Below are positions 1 to 8,652 of a DNA stretch of 64,000 nt, piece by piece. Source of the DNA: Chitinophagaceae bacterium (GTDB taxonomy: Bacteria; Bacteroidota; Bacteroidia; Chitinophagales; Chitinophagaceae); assembly GCA_016710165.1 (NCBI GenBank), contig JADJLJ010000004.1:1-64000 (forward strand), given 5' to 3'. The notes under the pieces were generated by a model. The model was not told the DNA's origin. It saw only the letters and a list, made by a program, of their open reading frames with translations, and made no database searches. The position numbers and the translations under genes are program-made. Numbering within the stretch: the stretch's first letter is position 1; every line of letters starts with the position of its first letter.

Positions 1-324
1 GTTGACCATGTATTTATGACCCGGCAGCAGGGTAAACCTGTATTCAGTCCCGGTCAGTCTGCCGGTTGCTTCTTTCATGACGTCCATCCCGTTAGCCAAC
101 CCGGTTAGCTGCATCGTATTCGCTGATTGCCGGTCTCCGAACTGAAACCTTTTTTGGTTTAGCCGGCCTGCGAATGAGGGGTCGGTCTCTTTTTTGACAT
201 TTTCCGAGTCACTGGAAATGATGCCCCGGAATTTGATCCTGGACGTACGCATTTCACCAACACCCTGGGCAATAGTTTCCACAAACAGGGTACAGGCAAC
301 AAGTAAAAGGAATAGCTTTTTCAT
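1..324 (-). CDS. Exported protein of unknown function (partial, runs off the left edge)
   Basis: An open frame runs leftwards from an ATG at 322-324 for 108 codons to the window edge without a stop. The first ~20 residues form a typical signal peptide (MKKLFLLLVACTLF, then an Ala-Gln cleavage region), so the product is exported. The rest begins GVGEMRTSRIKFRG and is polar, with no motif I recognise. It lies downstream of kdnB but 388 bases away, beyond a strong hairpin, so it is probably a separate unit. Only the N-terminal part is visible and no function is proposed. Confidence 0.7.
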   Translation of the reverse strand, partial: MKKLFLLLVACTLFVETIAQGVGEMRTSRIKFRGIISSDSENVKKETDPSFAGRLNQKRFQFGDRQSANTMQLTGLANGMDVMKEATGRLTGTEYRFTLLPGHKYMVN

Positions 325-542
325 AAACAGTTTTTTAATGTTGATAGCGGGGGTACGTTGCTCTGATAAAAAAACTCCGGAACCGGAGATTTCAAACGGG
401 TAGAATGGCCGTAATAAAAAAAGTAGTATAAAAGGTACAGTTATTTTTGATAAGGCGCTAAAAAAGAATTTCTCTCACTGGCGCAGATATACAGGGTGGA
501 TTAGCGGGCAAGGGTATCTGTGTAGGGAAAAGGTTATAAATA

Positions 543-583
543 CCCCCTCTCCCGGTTCGTGGCCCACAAACCGGGAGAGGGGG
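543..583. repeat. Strong hairpin, CGGTTCGTG/CACAAACCG family
   Basis: Two 19-base arms (543-561 CCCCCTCTCCCGGTTCGTG and 565-583) pair with one mismatch around a 3-base loop. There is no T-tract on either side, so a simple intrinsic terminator is unlikely. The core recurs near 36893-36914 and 39710-39733, so this is a dispersed palindrome. The rest of 325-712 shows no gene. Confidence 0.75.
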
Positions 584-712
584 CCCAAAATCTATTTTAT
601 TTTTCACGCCGTTGGTTGAAAACCAGACGGTGGCATATTCAGAGTAACTGAAAACCTGCGACAGCGGAATGATACATACGGAAAAAGACAATAAGCTTTG
701 CTTCTAAGCAGA

Positions 713-1786
713 TCATAACTTCTCATACAACCCCCTCAGCTTCTCCCTCGTCATCTGCTTTTCCCAATCCTTGCCCAGCGCATTTTCCCAAAGCGGCTTC
801 ATGCCAAGGGAAACATTGATCATCTTGTCAAAATCTTCGTCGTTGAGGCCGGCGCAGATGTTTTTTGGTATGTCTATCCTGTTCTTCTCCACCATGTATT
901 TGAATTCCTTCACACCTTCGGGATAGTATTCTTCCAGGTGGTCGAACACGATGCAGTTGCCGATGCCGTGCTTGGTGCCCAGTAAGTAGCTGAGTCCATA
1001 GCTCACGGCATGCGCCACACCAACCTGGCTGTAGGCAATGCTCATGCCACCGGCATAGGAAGCCATCATCAGTTTGTCGTCGCTGTCGGCATCCCAGCCA
1101 TCCTTTGTTACATATACTTCGCGGCAAAGCTGCAATGCTTTTTCGCCATAACTTTTGCTGAACTCGTTCAGGTACGTGCCGTTCAGGCTTTCAATACAAT
1201 GTATATAGCAGTCCATGCCGGTATAAAAGCGCTGGTTGGCGGGGGCGTTGGCGGTTAGTTCGGGATCCAGTACGATCTGGTCGAATGGAGTGAAGTCAGA
1301 GTTCATGCCCAGCTTTTTGGTAGGACCGGTAAGCACGGTCGTTCGGCTTACTTCGGCGCCGGTGCCGCTTAATGTAGGTATGCCCGCTTTATATACACCC
1401 GGATTCTTCACCAGGTCCCATCCCTGGTAGTCTGCGCTGCTGCCGGGATTGTTCATCATGAGCGAAACGGCTTTGGCAAGGTCCATGGCGCTGCCGCCGC
1501 CGATACCGATCACACCGCTTACGGTGCCAAATTCTTCTTTGAGCTGGTTGGCCAGTTTGTCAACATAACTTGTCTTGGGTTCGTAGCTAACATCCACAAA
1601 GATCATTTTGTCGTTGCCACGAACAGGTACCCGGCCGGCCAGGGGTTTGCCATCAAAGAAATGATCTACCAAAAAAACCATGGGCGCATTTGCCTTGCGG
1701 TGAGGAGCGATGATCTCATCCAGTTGGTTAAAGGAACCACGGCCATAGATCACATAGCCTACCATTTTAAAATTTCTGAAAGACAT
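713..1786 (-). CDS. kdnB: Iron-containing alcohol dehydrogenase, probable Kdo 8-oxidase KdnB
   Basis: A 357-residue Fe-dependent alcohol dehydrogenase. KdnB oxidises the C8 hydroxyl of Kdo, the first step to 8-amino-Kdo in lipopolysaccharide. Visible features are the nucleotide-binding GVIGIGGGSAMDLAKA and the metal-site Asp and His residues in GMDCYIHCIE, VGVAHAVSYG and GTKHGIGNC. The N-terminus (FRNFKMVGYVIYGRGSFNQLDE) resembles my memory of the Shewanella KdnB group. The ATG at 1786 is chosen because the 14 codons upstream lie in a CACAGAT repeat. The cytidylyltransferase gene kdsB sits about 600 bases upstream, which supports a Kdo role. The partner aminotransferase KdnA is not in the window. 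If not KdnB, it is another group III alcohol dehydrogenase. Confidence 0.75.
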   Translation of the reverse strand: MSFRNFKMVGYVIYGRGSFNQLDEIIAPHRKANAPMVFLVDHFFDGKPLAGRVPVRGNDKMIFVDVSYEPKTSYVDKLANQLKEEFGTVSGVIGIGGGSAMDLAKAVSLMMNNPGSSADYQGWDLVKNPGVYKAGIPTLSGTGAEVSRTTVLTGPTKKLGMNSDFTPFDQIVLDPELTANAPANQRFYTGMDCYIHCIESLNGTYLNEFSKSYGEKALQLCREVYVTKDGWDADSDDKLMMASYAGGMSIAYSQVGVAHAVSYGLSYLLGTKHGIGNCIVFDHLEEYYPEGVKEFKYMVEKNRIDIPKNICAGLNDEDFDKMINVSLGMKPLWENALGKDWEKQMTREKLRGLYEKL

Positions 1787-1797
1787 AATTATAATTT

Positions 1798-1845
1798 TAA
1801 CCACAGATGACCACGGATTATTAATCACAGATGGCCACAGATCAG
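1798..1845. repeat. CACAGAT-family intergenic repeat, copy 1
   Basis: Units like AACCACAGATGACCACGGAT and CACAGATGGCCACAGATCAG follow each other between the kdnB start and the stop of the GxxExxY gene, overlapping the latter's last codon. It is one of six copies of the family in this window. Confidence 0.7.
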
Positions 1846-2219
1846 AGAATGATTCTTTTTATTCCCTTCTTCATATCTGCGACGTTAAAATTAAGTAATA
1901 AACCAGTTTTACAACCCGAAAGTTTCAGGTAAGTCAGAACCTGTGCCATGTGTATATCTGTAAAAGATTCCACAGCTTTGATCTCAACGACCACTTTGTT
2001 TTCTACCAGGAGGTCAAGCCGGTACCCTGCATCAAGCCTTACCGTTTCGAATAATAATGGTAATACCTTTTCTTTTTCAACGAAGAACCCTTCTTTACCC
2101 AGTACATAAAACAATGCTTCTTTGTAAGCGCTTTCTAATAACCCAGGGCCAAGGGAGCTATGTATTTTATAAGCAGCGCCAATTACCTGGTAAGTGAGAT
2201 TGTTGAGATTGTTCGTAAT
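1842..2219 (-). CDS. GxxExxY protein, start codon abnormal
   Basis: Homology of the GxxExxY type covers about 125 residues: IGAAYKIHSSLGPGLLESAYKEAL, then DAGYRLDLLVENKVVVEIKAV and a C-terminal GLLLNFN segment. The family has a PD-(D/E)XK-like core and an unsettled role. The conserved part begins near 2200, but between an in-frame TAA just upstream and the motif there is no ATG, GTG or TTG. An ATT at 2217-2219 would give the usual family length. A TTG at 2114 would delete the defining motif. Either a rare ATT start is used or the true start was lost, perhaps at the T-run near 2228. Its final codons overlap a repeat. Confidence 0.7.
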   Translation of the reverse strand: MTNNLNNLTYQVIGAAYKIHSSLGPGLLESAYKEALFYVLGKEGFFVEKEKVLPLLFETVRLDAGYRLDLLVENKVVVEIKAVESFTDIHMAQVLTYLKLSGCKTGLLLNFNVADMKKGIKRIIL

Positions 2220-2261
2220 AAGGATTTATTTTTTTACACAAATACACAGCTTTTTATCACA

Positions 2262-2358
2262 AATAACCGCAGAGAAAATTAAAGTGTTTTCTGTGTTAAT
2301 CTGTGTGTTAATCTGCGTAAATCTGTGGTAAAATATCCACGTAAATCTGGGGTAAAAA
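2262..2358. repeat. CACAGAT-family intergenic repeat, copy 2
   Basis: Several units of TCTGTGTTAATCTGTGTG, TCTGCGTAAATCTGTGGT and related forms fill the gap between kdsB and the GxxExxY gene, ending two bases before the reconstructed kdsB stop. Confidence 0.7.
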
Positions 2359-2359
2359 C

Positions 2360-3078
2360 CTACTTCAGCATCGAAGCTGCCCTCACCAGGTCCTCCGGCG
2401 TATCGATCTCTACGCCCATGTATTCAGTAACCACCATTTTGAGCGGAACCCCGTTTTCGAGATAACGGAGGCATTCAATTTTTCTGCGGCCTCCAGCGGT
2501 GTTATGGGCCAGCTGGTGAAGCTGAGCAAGGCCTGTTTGCGGAAGGCATACACGCCAATGTGTTCGTAATAAACCGGCGAAATGGTTTTATCGCGGTGGT
2601 ATGGGATGGGGCTTCGGCTGAAGAACAAGGAGTTCATGTTCTTATCAACCGCCACTTTTACGTAGTTGGGGTCGGCAATATATTTTTCTTCTTTCAGCAC
2701 CTGCATCAGCGAAGCCACCTGCACGCCGGCATCATCAAAGGTCTTCAGCAGTTTTTCCAGCGGCGCTGCCTGAACAAAGGGTTCATCTCCCTGCACATTC
2801 ACTACAATATCCACTTCCATACCGGCGATGGCTTCTGCAATGCGGTCGCTCCCGCTTTCGTGTTCTTTGATGCTCATCTTTACCTTACCACCGTGCGAAG
2901 TCACTTCATCAAAAATGATCTTACTGTCGGTAACCACCATCACTTCGTCGAATAAGCCGGTGGCAACAGTATTGTCGTACGTGTGAAGGATGACCGTTTT
3001 GTCCCCCAGCTTCTGCATCAGCTTGGCGGGAAAACGGGTGGCGGCATAACGTGCCGGTATCATGGCGATCTTTTTCAT
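2360..3078 (-). CDS. kdsB: 3-deoxy-manno-octulosonate cytidylyltransferase, one-base frameshift near the C-terminus
   Basis: KdsB activates Kdo (or 8-amino-Kdo) as its CMP-sugar for lipid A core assembly. The nucleotide-binding start MIPARYAATRFPAKLM, the ESGSDRIAEA segment and VNVQGDEPF are all present. As read, the frame ends at 2410 with 222 residues and a non-family tail after TPLEAAEKL. Adding one base near 2476 (CATTCAATT to CATTCCAATT on the plus strand) restores ECLRYLENGVPLKMVVTEYM and on to a stop at 2360-2362, the usual length of about 239 residues. Downstream codons are otherwise intact. This is a very recent deletion or a sequencing error. The gene is normally essential where Kdo is made. 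Confidence 0.88.
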
Positions 3079-3131
3079 CTTTTGTTATTGCTCCGCAATT
3101 TAGTTTATCTGGGCGGAGATTAAGCAATGAT

Positions 3132-3219
3132 TTACCACAGATAACCACAGATTTTTTTACAGATGGCCACAGATTATCTGTGGCCATCTGTGCCTGGATC
3201 TGTGTAAATCTGTGGTTAA
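3132..3219. repeat. CACAGAT-family intergenic repeat, copy 3 (near-perfect palindrome)
   Basis: Centre: ACAGATGGCCACAGAT, one base, ATCTGTGGCCATCTGT. Outer ends are TTTACCACAG and CTGTGGTTAAA. The whole 88 bases can fold into one long stem between kdsB and the SH3 gene. Confidence 0.8.
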
Positions 3220-3223
3220 AAAA

Positions 3224-3982
3224 TCATACCCCCGAACTCCAGGAAATAACGGCCTGTGTATCCAGCATGTAAATTTCAAACTCGGTAAGAGCGCCCTGCG
3301 CATGCGTGATCTTTAATCTTTTTACCGGGCCCGTGCCTCCCCCGTATCTTTCTCTTTCCACCTCAATGGTCTTATCGCCGGTGTCTTTTTTAATGACGAC
3401 GTTCTTCAACGGGAATGCATCCTTCTCCGCAACCAGGTCCGGGTACTGCCCGACCAGTCGAAGTAGTAAAAAGCATTGCTCAATGGTAAAATCAGGAAGG
3501 AAATAAACATCCGAACCAAACTCGTATCCCTGCGACTTATGCCATTCCATCCCGTTCTTGTACAACTGTTTGGTAAGTGTTGATTCTCCCATTTCATTCA
3601 GCGCCAGGTCCGACTTTTTTATTTCCAACGGATTCCCGTTCTTAGCAGATACCTGTGCAAAATAATCAGCCAGGGTTTTTGTTCCTGCCTTTGGCGCAGG
3701 CAGCGGAAGTACATAGCTGCTTACGATATACCCGGTCTTACCATTGTAATTCACCTTCCACCAAAATCCGCTGAAGCCTTCGGTGCTGATGGCGGGCTGG
3801 TTGGCATCACCGGTCACGGTGACCAGTTTTTCGCCATAAGGGATCTTTTCCAAAACGGTTGCAGCGGTGCCGGGTTGTTCCCGCATGCTCAGTCCCGACC
3901 GGGCTGCTGCATAATACGTGTACTGCGAAAAAGAGAACAGGGAGCAAAAGAGAAAGAGAGCAGATACAGAGATCTTCTTCAT
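3224..3982 (-). CDS. Exported SH3-domain protein
   Basis: A 252-residue protein with an N-terminal signal peptide (MKKISVSALFLFCSLFSFSQ). Residues ~22-95 look like a bacterial SH3 fold: AARSGLSMREQPGTAATVLEKIPYG, a conserved WWKVNYNGKTGYI, and SSYVLP. Such domains usually bind peptidoglycan or surface ligands. The remaining ~155 residues (TLADYFAQVSAKNG onward) form a second domain I do not recognise. It stands alone between two CACAGAT repeats. The product is probably periplasmic; its role is unknown. Confidence 0.75.
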   Translation of the reverse strand: MKKISVSALFLFCSLFSFSQYTYYAAARSGLSMREQPGTAATVLEKIPYGEKLVTVTGDANQPAISTEGFSGFWWKVNYNGKTGYIVSSYVLPLPAPKAGTKTLADYFAQVSAKNGNPLEIKKSDLALNEMGESTLTKQLYKNGMEWHKSQGYEFGSDVYFLPDFTIEQCFLLLRLVGQYPDLVAEKDAFPLKNVVIKKDTGDKTIEVERERYGGGTGPVKRLKITHAQGALTEFEIYMLDTQAVISWSSGV

Positions 3983-4051
3983 TGGATTATTTTAGTGAAT
4001 GCAAGATACTGATACAAATAAAGATCGGGGAAGTGGATTGGAAAAGATTAT

Positions 4052-4133
4052 TTAACCACAGATGACCACGGAAATTATTACGTTGCTTTCTGTGTTAATC
4101 CGTGAAAAAATCTGTGGCTATCTGTGGTAAAAA
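4052..4133. repeat. CACAGAT-family intergenic repeat, copy 4
   Basis: TTAACCACAGATGACCACGG at the left pairs with TCTGTGGCTATCTGTGGTAA at the right. It lies between the SH3 gene and the DUF2007 gene. Confidence 0.7.
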
Positions 4134-4166
4134 CTCCGCATCAATCACTGGTAAAAACTCCGCTCT

Positions 4167-4595
4167 TTAAAATGACAAGGGAAGCTCATCAAACACCGCA
4201 TTACAATTCGTACACCGGTATTTTTTACTGAAGGTGGAAGGCTGTCCGTAAGCGACCCGGTTCTTTAACCTGCCCCAGAAATCCTGCGGCATATTTATTT
4301 TCTCTTCAATGGTAAGTGCATGTACTTTGCAATCGGGACAGGCAATATCTTTTACATAATCTTCTTCGGCCTGTTTAATGATGGCAGTTGCCTTTTCAAA
4401 GTCAGACTCTTCCACCAGCAGTTTAATGCCGCCCACGGCGGGGTTCAGCAGGGGATCAACCGTTACAATATGTTCATCTTTCAAATGGCAGTTGATCTCA
4501 TTTTCCTGCAACATGCCCAATGTCATATTCGCCAGCATGAAATTATCGTAAGAGGCGATCTGTTTAAAATTCATGCGGTTATTGTTTTCCATCAA
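4167..4595 (-). CDS. DUF2007-family protein with zinc ribbon
   Basis: A 142-residue cytosolic protein. The N-terminal half (KQIASYDNFMLANMTLGMLQENEI, then LLVEESDFEKATAII) matches the DUF2007 pattern, a ferredoxin-like fold described only as putative signal transducing. The C-terminal half has two CxxC pairs, CPDC (about residue 95) and CTNC (about 130), which likely bind one zinc. The start overlaps the last 17 bases of the prohibitin-like gene, so the two are probably translated together. No partner or ligand is evident. Confidence 0.75.
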   Translation of the reverse strand: MMENNNRMNFKQIASYDNFMLANMTLGMLQENEINCHLKDEHIVTVDPLLNPAVGGIKLLVEESDFEKATAIIKQAEEDYVKDIACPDCKVHALTIEEKINMPQDFWGRLKNRVAYGQPSTFSKKYRCTNCNAVFDELPLSF

Positions 4596-5484
4596 TGATG
4601 AGCGGTGTGTTTCCCTTTCCCATCACGATCACTTTTGCATTCTGGCTGAGGGCAAGTTCCTTCATGGCCTTTATCTGCTCATACTGCAGCTGCTGGTCGG
4701 TAAGCCCTGTGTTGATGATGCGCTGGTAATCGGCAATACCCTGTGCCTCCACCCGCTTTCTTTCTGCCTCCTGTTTCTCCTTCAGCAACACAAATTCCAT
4801 CTTCTTGGCATCCTGCTCCGCATTGATCTTTGATTCGATGGATGCTTTTACCGAATTGGGTAATGTGATATTTCTTACCAGCAACTGCTCCAGCATCAAT
4901 CCCCTTTTCTTAAAATCTTCTTCGATGCTTTTATAAATGCGTTGCTGAAATTCATCCCGCTTTCCTGCATAAAGGTCAACGGCCTGGTAGTACACGGCAT
5001 TGTCTCTGATCTTGGTACGGGTAACCGGGCGCACCACTTTATCCCGGTAATCATCACCTGTTTCCCGTAAAAGTTTTGGCGCATCGCTGCCCACCACCCG
5101 GTACAGAACAGTAAGGTCGATCGTAACTTCAAGGCCATCACTGGTCAGCACACGGATGGCATCATCACCCATCTTATTACCTTCGTCATTCACCCCGCTC
5201 ATGGTATAGTTCTGGGTTTTTACATCCAGCCTCTTTACATCCAGCAAGGGATTAATAAAATGAAGCCCGCTGCCCAGTACATCCGCCTGGATATTACCGA
5301 ATAATATTTTTACGCCCACTTCGCCGGCATTGATCTGCTTTATACAGGAAGTAAGGATACCCAGCAAAATGAAAAGGAGGCCAACGATGCGGCCAACAGA
5401 CCTGAACCTGGCCAGGGGAGAATTGCTTTTCAGCAAAACAGCTGTAATGACCAGGACCAGGACACCGATGATAATTAAGAACAT
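4579..5484 (-). CDS. Prohibitin-like SPFH/Band 7 membrane protein
   Basis: A 301-residue protein. Residues 1-45 hold two hydrophobic segments (MFLIIIGVLVLVITAVLL and VGLLFILLGILTS). An SPFH domain follows from about residue 50 (INAGEVGVKILFGNIQ, DGLEVTIDLTVLYRV), then a charged coiled coil (INAEQDAKKMEFVLLKEKQEAERKR interrupted by short breaks). Prohibitin-type proteins form ring assemblies in membranes and often scaffold proteases. The tail ends NAKVIVMGKGNTPLIIDGKQ. It is the first gene of a pair with the DUF2007 protein. The molecular role here is not shown by the sequence. Confidence 0.85.
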   Translation of the reverse strand: MFLIIIGVLVLVITAVLLKSNSPLARFRSVGRIVGLLFILLGILTSCIKQINAGEVGVKILFGNIQADVLGSGLHFINPLLDVKRLDVKTQNYTMSGVNDEGNKMGDDAIRVLTSDGLEVTIDLTVLYRVVGSDAPKLLRETGDDYRDKVVRPVTRTKIRDNAVYYQAVDLYAGKRDEFQQRIYKSIEEDFKKRGLMLEQLLVRNITLPNSVKASIESKINAEQDAKKMEFVLLKEKQEAERKRVEAQGIADYQRIINTGLTDQQLQYEQIKAMKELALSQNAKVIVMGKGNTPLIIDGKQ

Positions 5485-5592
5485 GTTGTTTGGTTTAGGA
5501 TCGCAAGTTCAAGAAAAGAATCTATACAGCGGAGAATGGTTTTGCACATTGAGAAAGGATTGGCTAAGGGGATAAAAGAGCAAAAGAGCAAA

Positions 5593-5624
5593 AAAAGAGA
5601 AGGACCGTTTGATCTTTCTCTTTT
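5593..5624 (-). terminator. Probable terminator of dnaN
   Basis: The arms AAAAGAGAAGGA (5593-5604) and TCTTTCTCTTTT (5613-5624) pair with one mismatch around 8 bases. On the minus strand a T-rich run follows the stem, 26 bases downstream of the dnaN stop. Confidence 0.5.
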
Positions 5625-5649
5625 CTCCTCTTAGCCTTTATCTTTTTCG

Positions 5650-6765
5650 TTAATTATTCAGCATCAGCGGCATTACCAGCATCAGCAGTTGTTCGCCTTC
5701 TCCCTGTTCGGTAGGTTTTATGATGCCTGCTTTTGTGGGGGTGCTCAGTTCCATAACGATCTCACTGGTGTCGGCGCCGTTCAGCATCTCGATCAGGAAT
5801 TTGGCGTTGAATGCGATCTGAAGGTCCTCGCCATCATACTGGCAGGCCATGCGTTCGTTCCCTTCAAAACTGAAATCAACATCCTGGGCGGCTAATTGCA
5901 GTTCGCTGCCGCTGATGCTTAAAGCCACCTGATTGGTACTCTTGTTACTGAACACACTCACCCGGCGCAAGGCATTCTGAAAATCGTGTTTGTTCACGGT
6001 CATCTTGTACGGGTTGTCGGCCGGTATCACCACTTTATAATCGGGGAAACGGGCGTCGATCAGCCGGCACACCAGTTCGGTACCGCCGTGCACCACAAAA
6101 AGATGATTGCTGTTGTAAGAGACCTTCAGCTCATCTTCGTTATCGGGCAAAGAACCTTTCAGCAGGTTCAATGGTTTTTTAGGAACGATGAAAGAATCTT
6201 TTTTAGGGCAGCTTACATCACTGCGGGTATAGCGGACCAGGCGATGGGCATCGGTGGCTACAAACGTGATCCCCTTTTTATCCAGCTCAAAGAACACACC
6301 GGTCATAGCAGGACGGAGGTCGTCGTTGCTTACGGCAAAGATGGCTTTGTTGATAGCGGTCACCAGGGCCGAGGAGGTCATGGTAAAAGCATTGGCATCA
6401 TCTGCAGCAGGTTCTTTGGGGAAGTTGTCGGGTGTTTCGCCCATTACCTTGTACTTACCATTGTCGCTGGTGATCTCCACGGCAAAGTTCTTGTCAACAT
6501 TGAACGTGAGCGGCTGCTCGGCAATATTCTTCAGGGAATCCAGCAGTATTTTGGCAGGGATACAGACCTTTCCGCTGTCTTTGGCCTCAATATCCAGGTG
6601 AACCTTCATCACGGTTTCCAGGTCGGTGGCAACAACGGTCAGCTTATTCTTCTCTATCTCGAACAGGAAATCTTCCAGGATGGGTAAAACGGTATTGGCA
6701 TTGATAACTCCGCTGATCTGTTGTAACTGTTTCAGTAAAGCCGATGACGAAACGATGAACTTCAT
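5650..6765 (-). CDS. dnaN: DNA polymerase III beta sliding clamp
   Basis: A 371-residue protein, the usual length of a bacterial clamp with three tandem domains. It encircles DNA and tethers polymerase. Recognisable parts are LLKQLQQISGVINANTVLPILE at the start, the conserved FVATDAHRL and YTRSDV of domain 2, FPDYKVVIP, and the C-terminal LMLVMPLMLNN, matching the family's terminal MPMR/L region. There is no dnaA or recF nearby, as is common in Bacteroidota. A -7-like TATATTTG lies 21 bases upstream of the start. Confidence 0.97.
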   Translation of the reverse strand: MKFIVSSSALLKQLQQISGVINANTVLPILEDFLFEIEKNKLTVVATDLETVMKVHLDIEAKDSGKVCIPAKILLDSLKNIAEQPLTFNVDKNFAVEITSDNGKYKVMGETPDNFPKEPAADDANAFTMTSSALVTAINKAIFAVSNDDLRPAMTGVFFELDKKGITFVATDAHRLVRYTRSDVSCPKKDSFIVPKKPLNLLKGSLPDNEDELKVSYNSNHLFVVHGGTELVCRLIDARFPDYKVVIPADNPYKMTVNKHDFQNALRRVSVFSNKSTNQVALSISGSELQLAAQDVDFSFEGNERMACQYDGEDLQIAFNAKFLIEMLNGADTSEIVMELSTPTKAGIIKPTEQGEGEQLLMLVMPLMLNN

Positions 6766-6785
6766 ATATATATGTCTTTAGTTGG

Positions 6786-6793
6786 CAAATATA
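6786..6793 (-). promoter_or_regulatory. Candidate -7 box of dnaN
   Basis: On the minus strand TATATTTG matches the Bacteroidota -7 consensus TAnnTTTG, and transcription would begin about 15 bases before the ATG. No good -33 TTTG is visible at the expected distance. Confidence 0.4.
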
Positions 6794-7047
6794 AAATTAA
6801 CCAGCCTAAATGTACGGGCTATTTTTAAACAATTTTAAAGGGCATTGCCTGGCTGTTTTTTGGCTGAAAGTAACGTAAAACCCCGTTCTGTAAATAAATG
6901 ATCCCCGGCCCGGGAAACCGGTGGTATAGAACCCCCGGCGTAATCAACAGCCCTTAATAAGTTTAACTGGCATACAATATTAAATAAGGTTATATTGTTA
7001 ACTGTAAGGCATCAGGCAATGATCGCCTTTGCCAAAATTTATTATTT

Positions 7048-8646
7048 ATGAAAAAACTACTGGTGCTGATGCTCTCGGCATTCTTCAGTATGGGCCTTTG
7101 TGGCCAGCCACAACAGATAAAAATCGTAAACTTTACCGTTAAAAACCAGCTACCGCCTGTTATTGACAACTGGAACAGTGTTCCAGGCTCTTTACTGCTG
7201 GTGGCGCAGATCACACCGGGTGTTCGTGTCCCGGGCATCCGGTTGGTAGTGCAGATAAAGGCCAATGGCGCCGTTATCTGCGGTAACAGCTCTGCCGGGG
7301 GTATGCAGGTAGATAATTTCACTACCCGTACGTTCTCCGCATCAGAACTGACAGGCGCCCTTGCCGGCTGCCGGGACCTGAAAGACGGATCCTATACGAT
7401 ATGTGTCCAGTTCTTTAACGGCGAACGGAAGGAAGTAAGCAATGAAATATGTAAGGAGTTCCGGGTAGAAACGCCCAAAGAAACAGATTTTGCTCCGCCC
7501 ACGCTGATCATCCCGGAAAATGAAAAGCGGATCTTAAAAAAAGATATACAGAAACCGGTAACATTCCGCTGGACACCACTGGTGCCCAAACCAAGGGAGC
7601 CGGTGACCTACCGGTTAAGGGTCTGGCAATTGATGCAGGGCCAGAACGGTACACAGGCTATGAGGGCCAATACGCCCATCGTTTCAAAAGACGTGGAGAA
7701 CATTACACAGGCAATGGTCACCAACTTGCTGACCGGACCCTGTAAACCTCCTTATCTCTGTGATTTTATCTGGACCGTACAGGCAGTGAACAGGGAGGGA
7801 AAACCCATGGGAAGAAACAATGGCAGCAGCGAACCCCATACATTTAAAATACTGGATGATAATATCAATACAAAGATCGACAGCGTAAGTGTAGGCTGTT
7901 GCATGAACGGTAAACAAAGCGTTTATGTGAAAATAAACAACCTGCACCCCACCAACCCCGCACAGGTTACGGCCATAAAGTACAGGGTAAATGGTACCGG
8001 GCCGCTTACAACACTATCGCCAACCGTACCGGCCATACCCTTTACGATCAATGCCAATTCTTCCCAGGCTTTTACGGCATTGATAAATTGTGTGGACAGC
8101 ATGAAGACGATCAAATTCATCGTAGATGCCATCTGGCCAACCGATCCCGATAATATTAATAATGAGACTGCATGGGATACCCTGCATTGCGCCTGCGACG
8201 CCTGCGACGAAAAGCACTTTACATTAAAAGCACATCCTCCGCCGGTTATAACGTACGGGAACTATACCATAACCTTCAACCAACCGGTAAGCGTAACAAC
8301 CACGCCTGCAAAGACCATTAAATCCATAAAGGCCGAACTGGTCTATTTTGAAATGGTGCCCGAGAACGATCTGTGTATACCCTGTGATAAAGATGCAGCC
8401 ACCTATGGCCACTTCATCAACGGTACCAACAGCCAGCAATGGAACGGACCGGCACAAACGGTAAATATCAGTATAACAACGCCGCAACTGACGCCCTGTT
8501 GCAGTGCGGTATTCAGATGGTGCATACGGTACAAGATAGAATTTACCGACTGCACCACCTGCAACAAGCTGGTTTGTTATGAAAAGAAAAAAGAAGGATG
8601 TGAAAAAGTGGCTGGCGGCATTGATAACCCAAACAATCCTAAATAA
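7048..8646 (+). CDS. Exported protein, first gene of the surface cassette
   Basis: A 532-residue protein with a signal peptide (MKKLLVLMLSAFFSMGLCGQ). Residues ~25-135 form an N-terminal domain with paired cysteines. Residues ~150-275 hold a module with FRWTPLVPKP (173) followed by PVTYRLRVWQL. The same module occurs in the last gene of the cassette (16041-16940), so the two are paralogues. The C-terminal ~240 residues are rich in CC and CxxC pairs (CDACDE, TPCCSAV, CTTCNKLVC), unlike the paralogue. The protein ends GIDNPNNPK with no type IX sorting domain visible. It is followed after 6 bases by the giant PKD gene. Function unknown; an extracellular structural role is inference. Confidence 0.8.
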   Translation: MKKLLVLMLSAFFSMGLCGQPQQIKIVNFTVKNQLPPVIDNWNSVPGSLLLVAQITPGVRVPGIRLVVQIKANGAVICGNSSAGGMQVDNFTTRTFSASELTGALAGCRDLKDGSYTICVQFFNGERKEVSNEICKEFRVETPKETDFAPPTLIIPENEKRILKKDIQKPVTFRWTPLVPKPREPVTYRLRVWQLMQGQNGTQAMRANTPIVSKDVENITQAMVTNLLTGPCKPPYLCDFIWTVQAVNREGKPMGRNNGSSEPHTFKILDDNINTKIDSVSVGCCMNGKQSVYVKINNLHPTNPAQVTAIKYRVNGTGPLTTLSPTVPAIPFTINANSSQAFTALINCVDSMKTIKFIVDAIWPTDPDNINNETAWDTLHCACDACDEKHFTLKAHPPPVITYGNYTITFNQPVSVTTTPAKTIKSIKAELVYFEMVPENDLCIPCDKDAATYGHFINGTNSQQWNGPAQTVNISITTPQLTPCCSAVFRWCIRYKIEFTDCTTCNKLVCYEKKKEGCEKVAGGIDNPNNPK

Positions 8647-8652
8647 ACAGCC

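Noticed and set aside
543..583. Intrinsic terminator after kdnB
   Set aside because: The stem is strong but lacks a T-tract on either strand and belongs to a dispersed repeat family; it may still stop some transcription.
5986..6687. 233-codon frame antisense to dnaN
   Set aside because: dnaN is unambiguous, and the antisense translation has no recognisable domain or start context.
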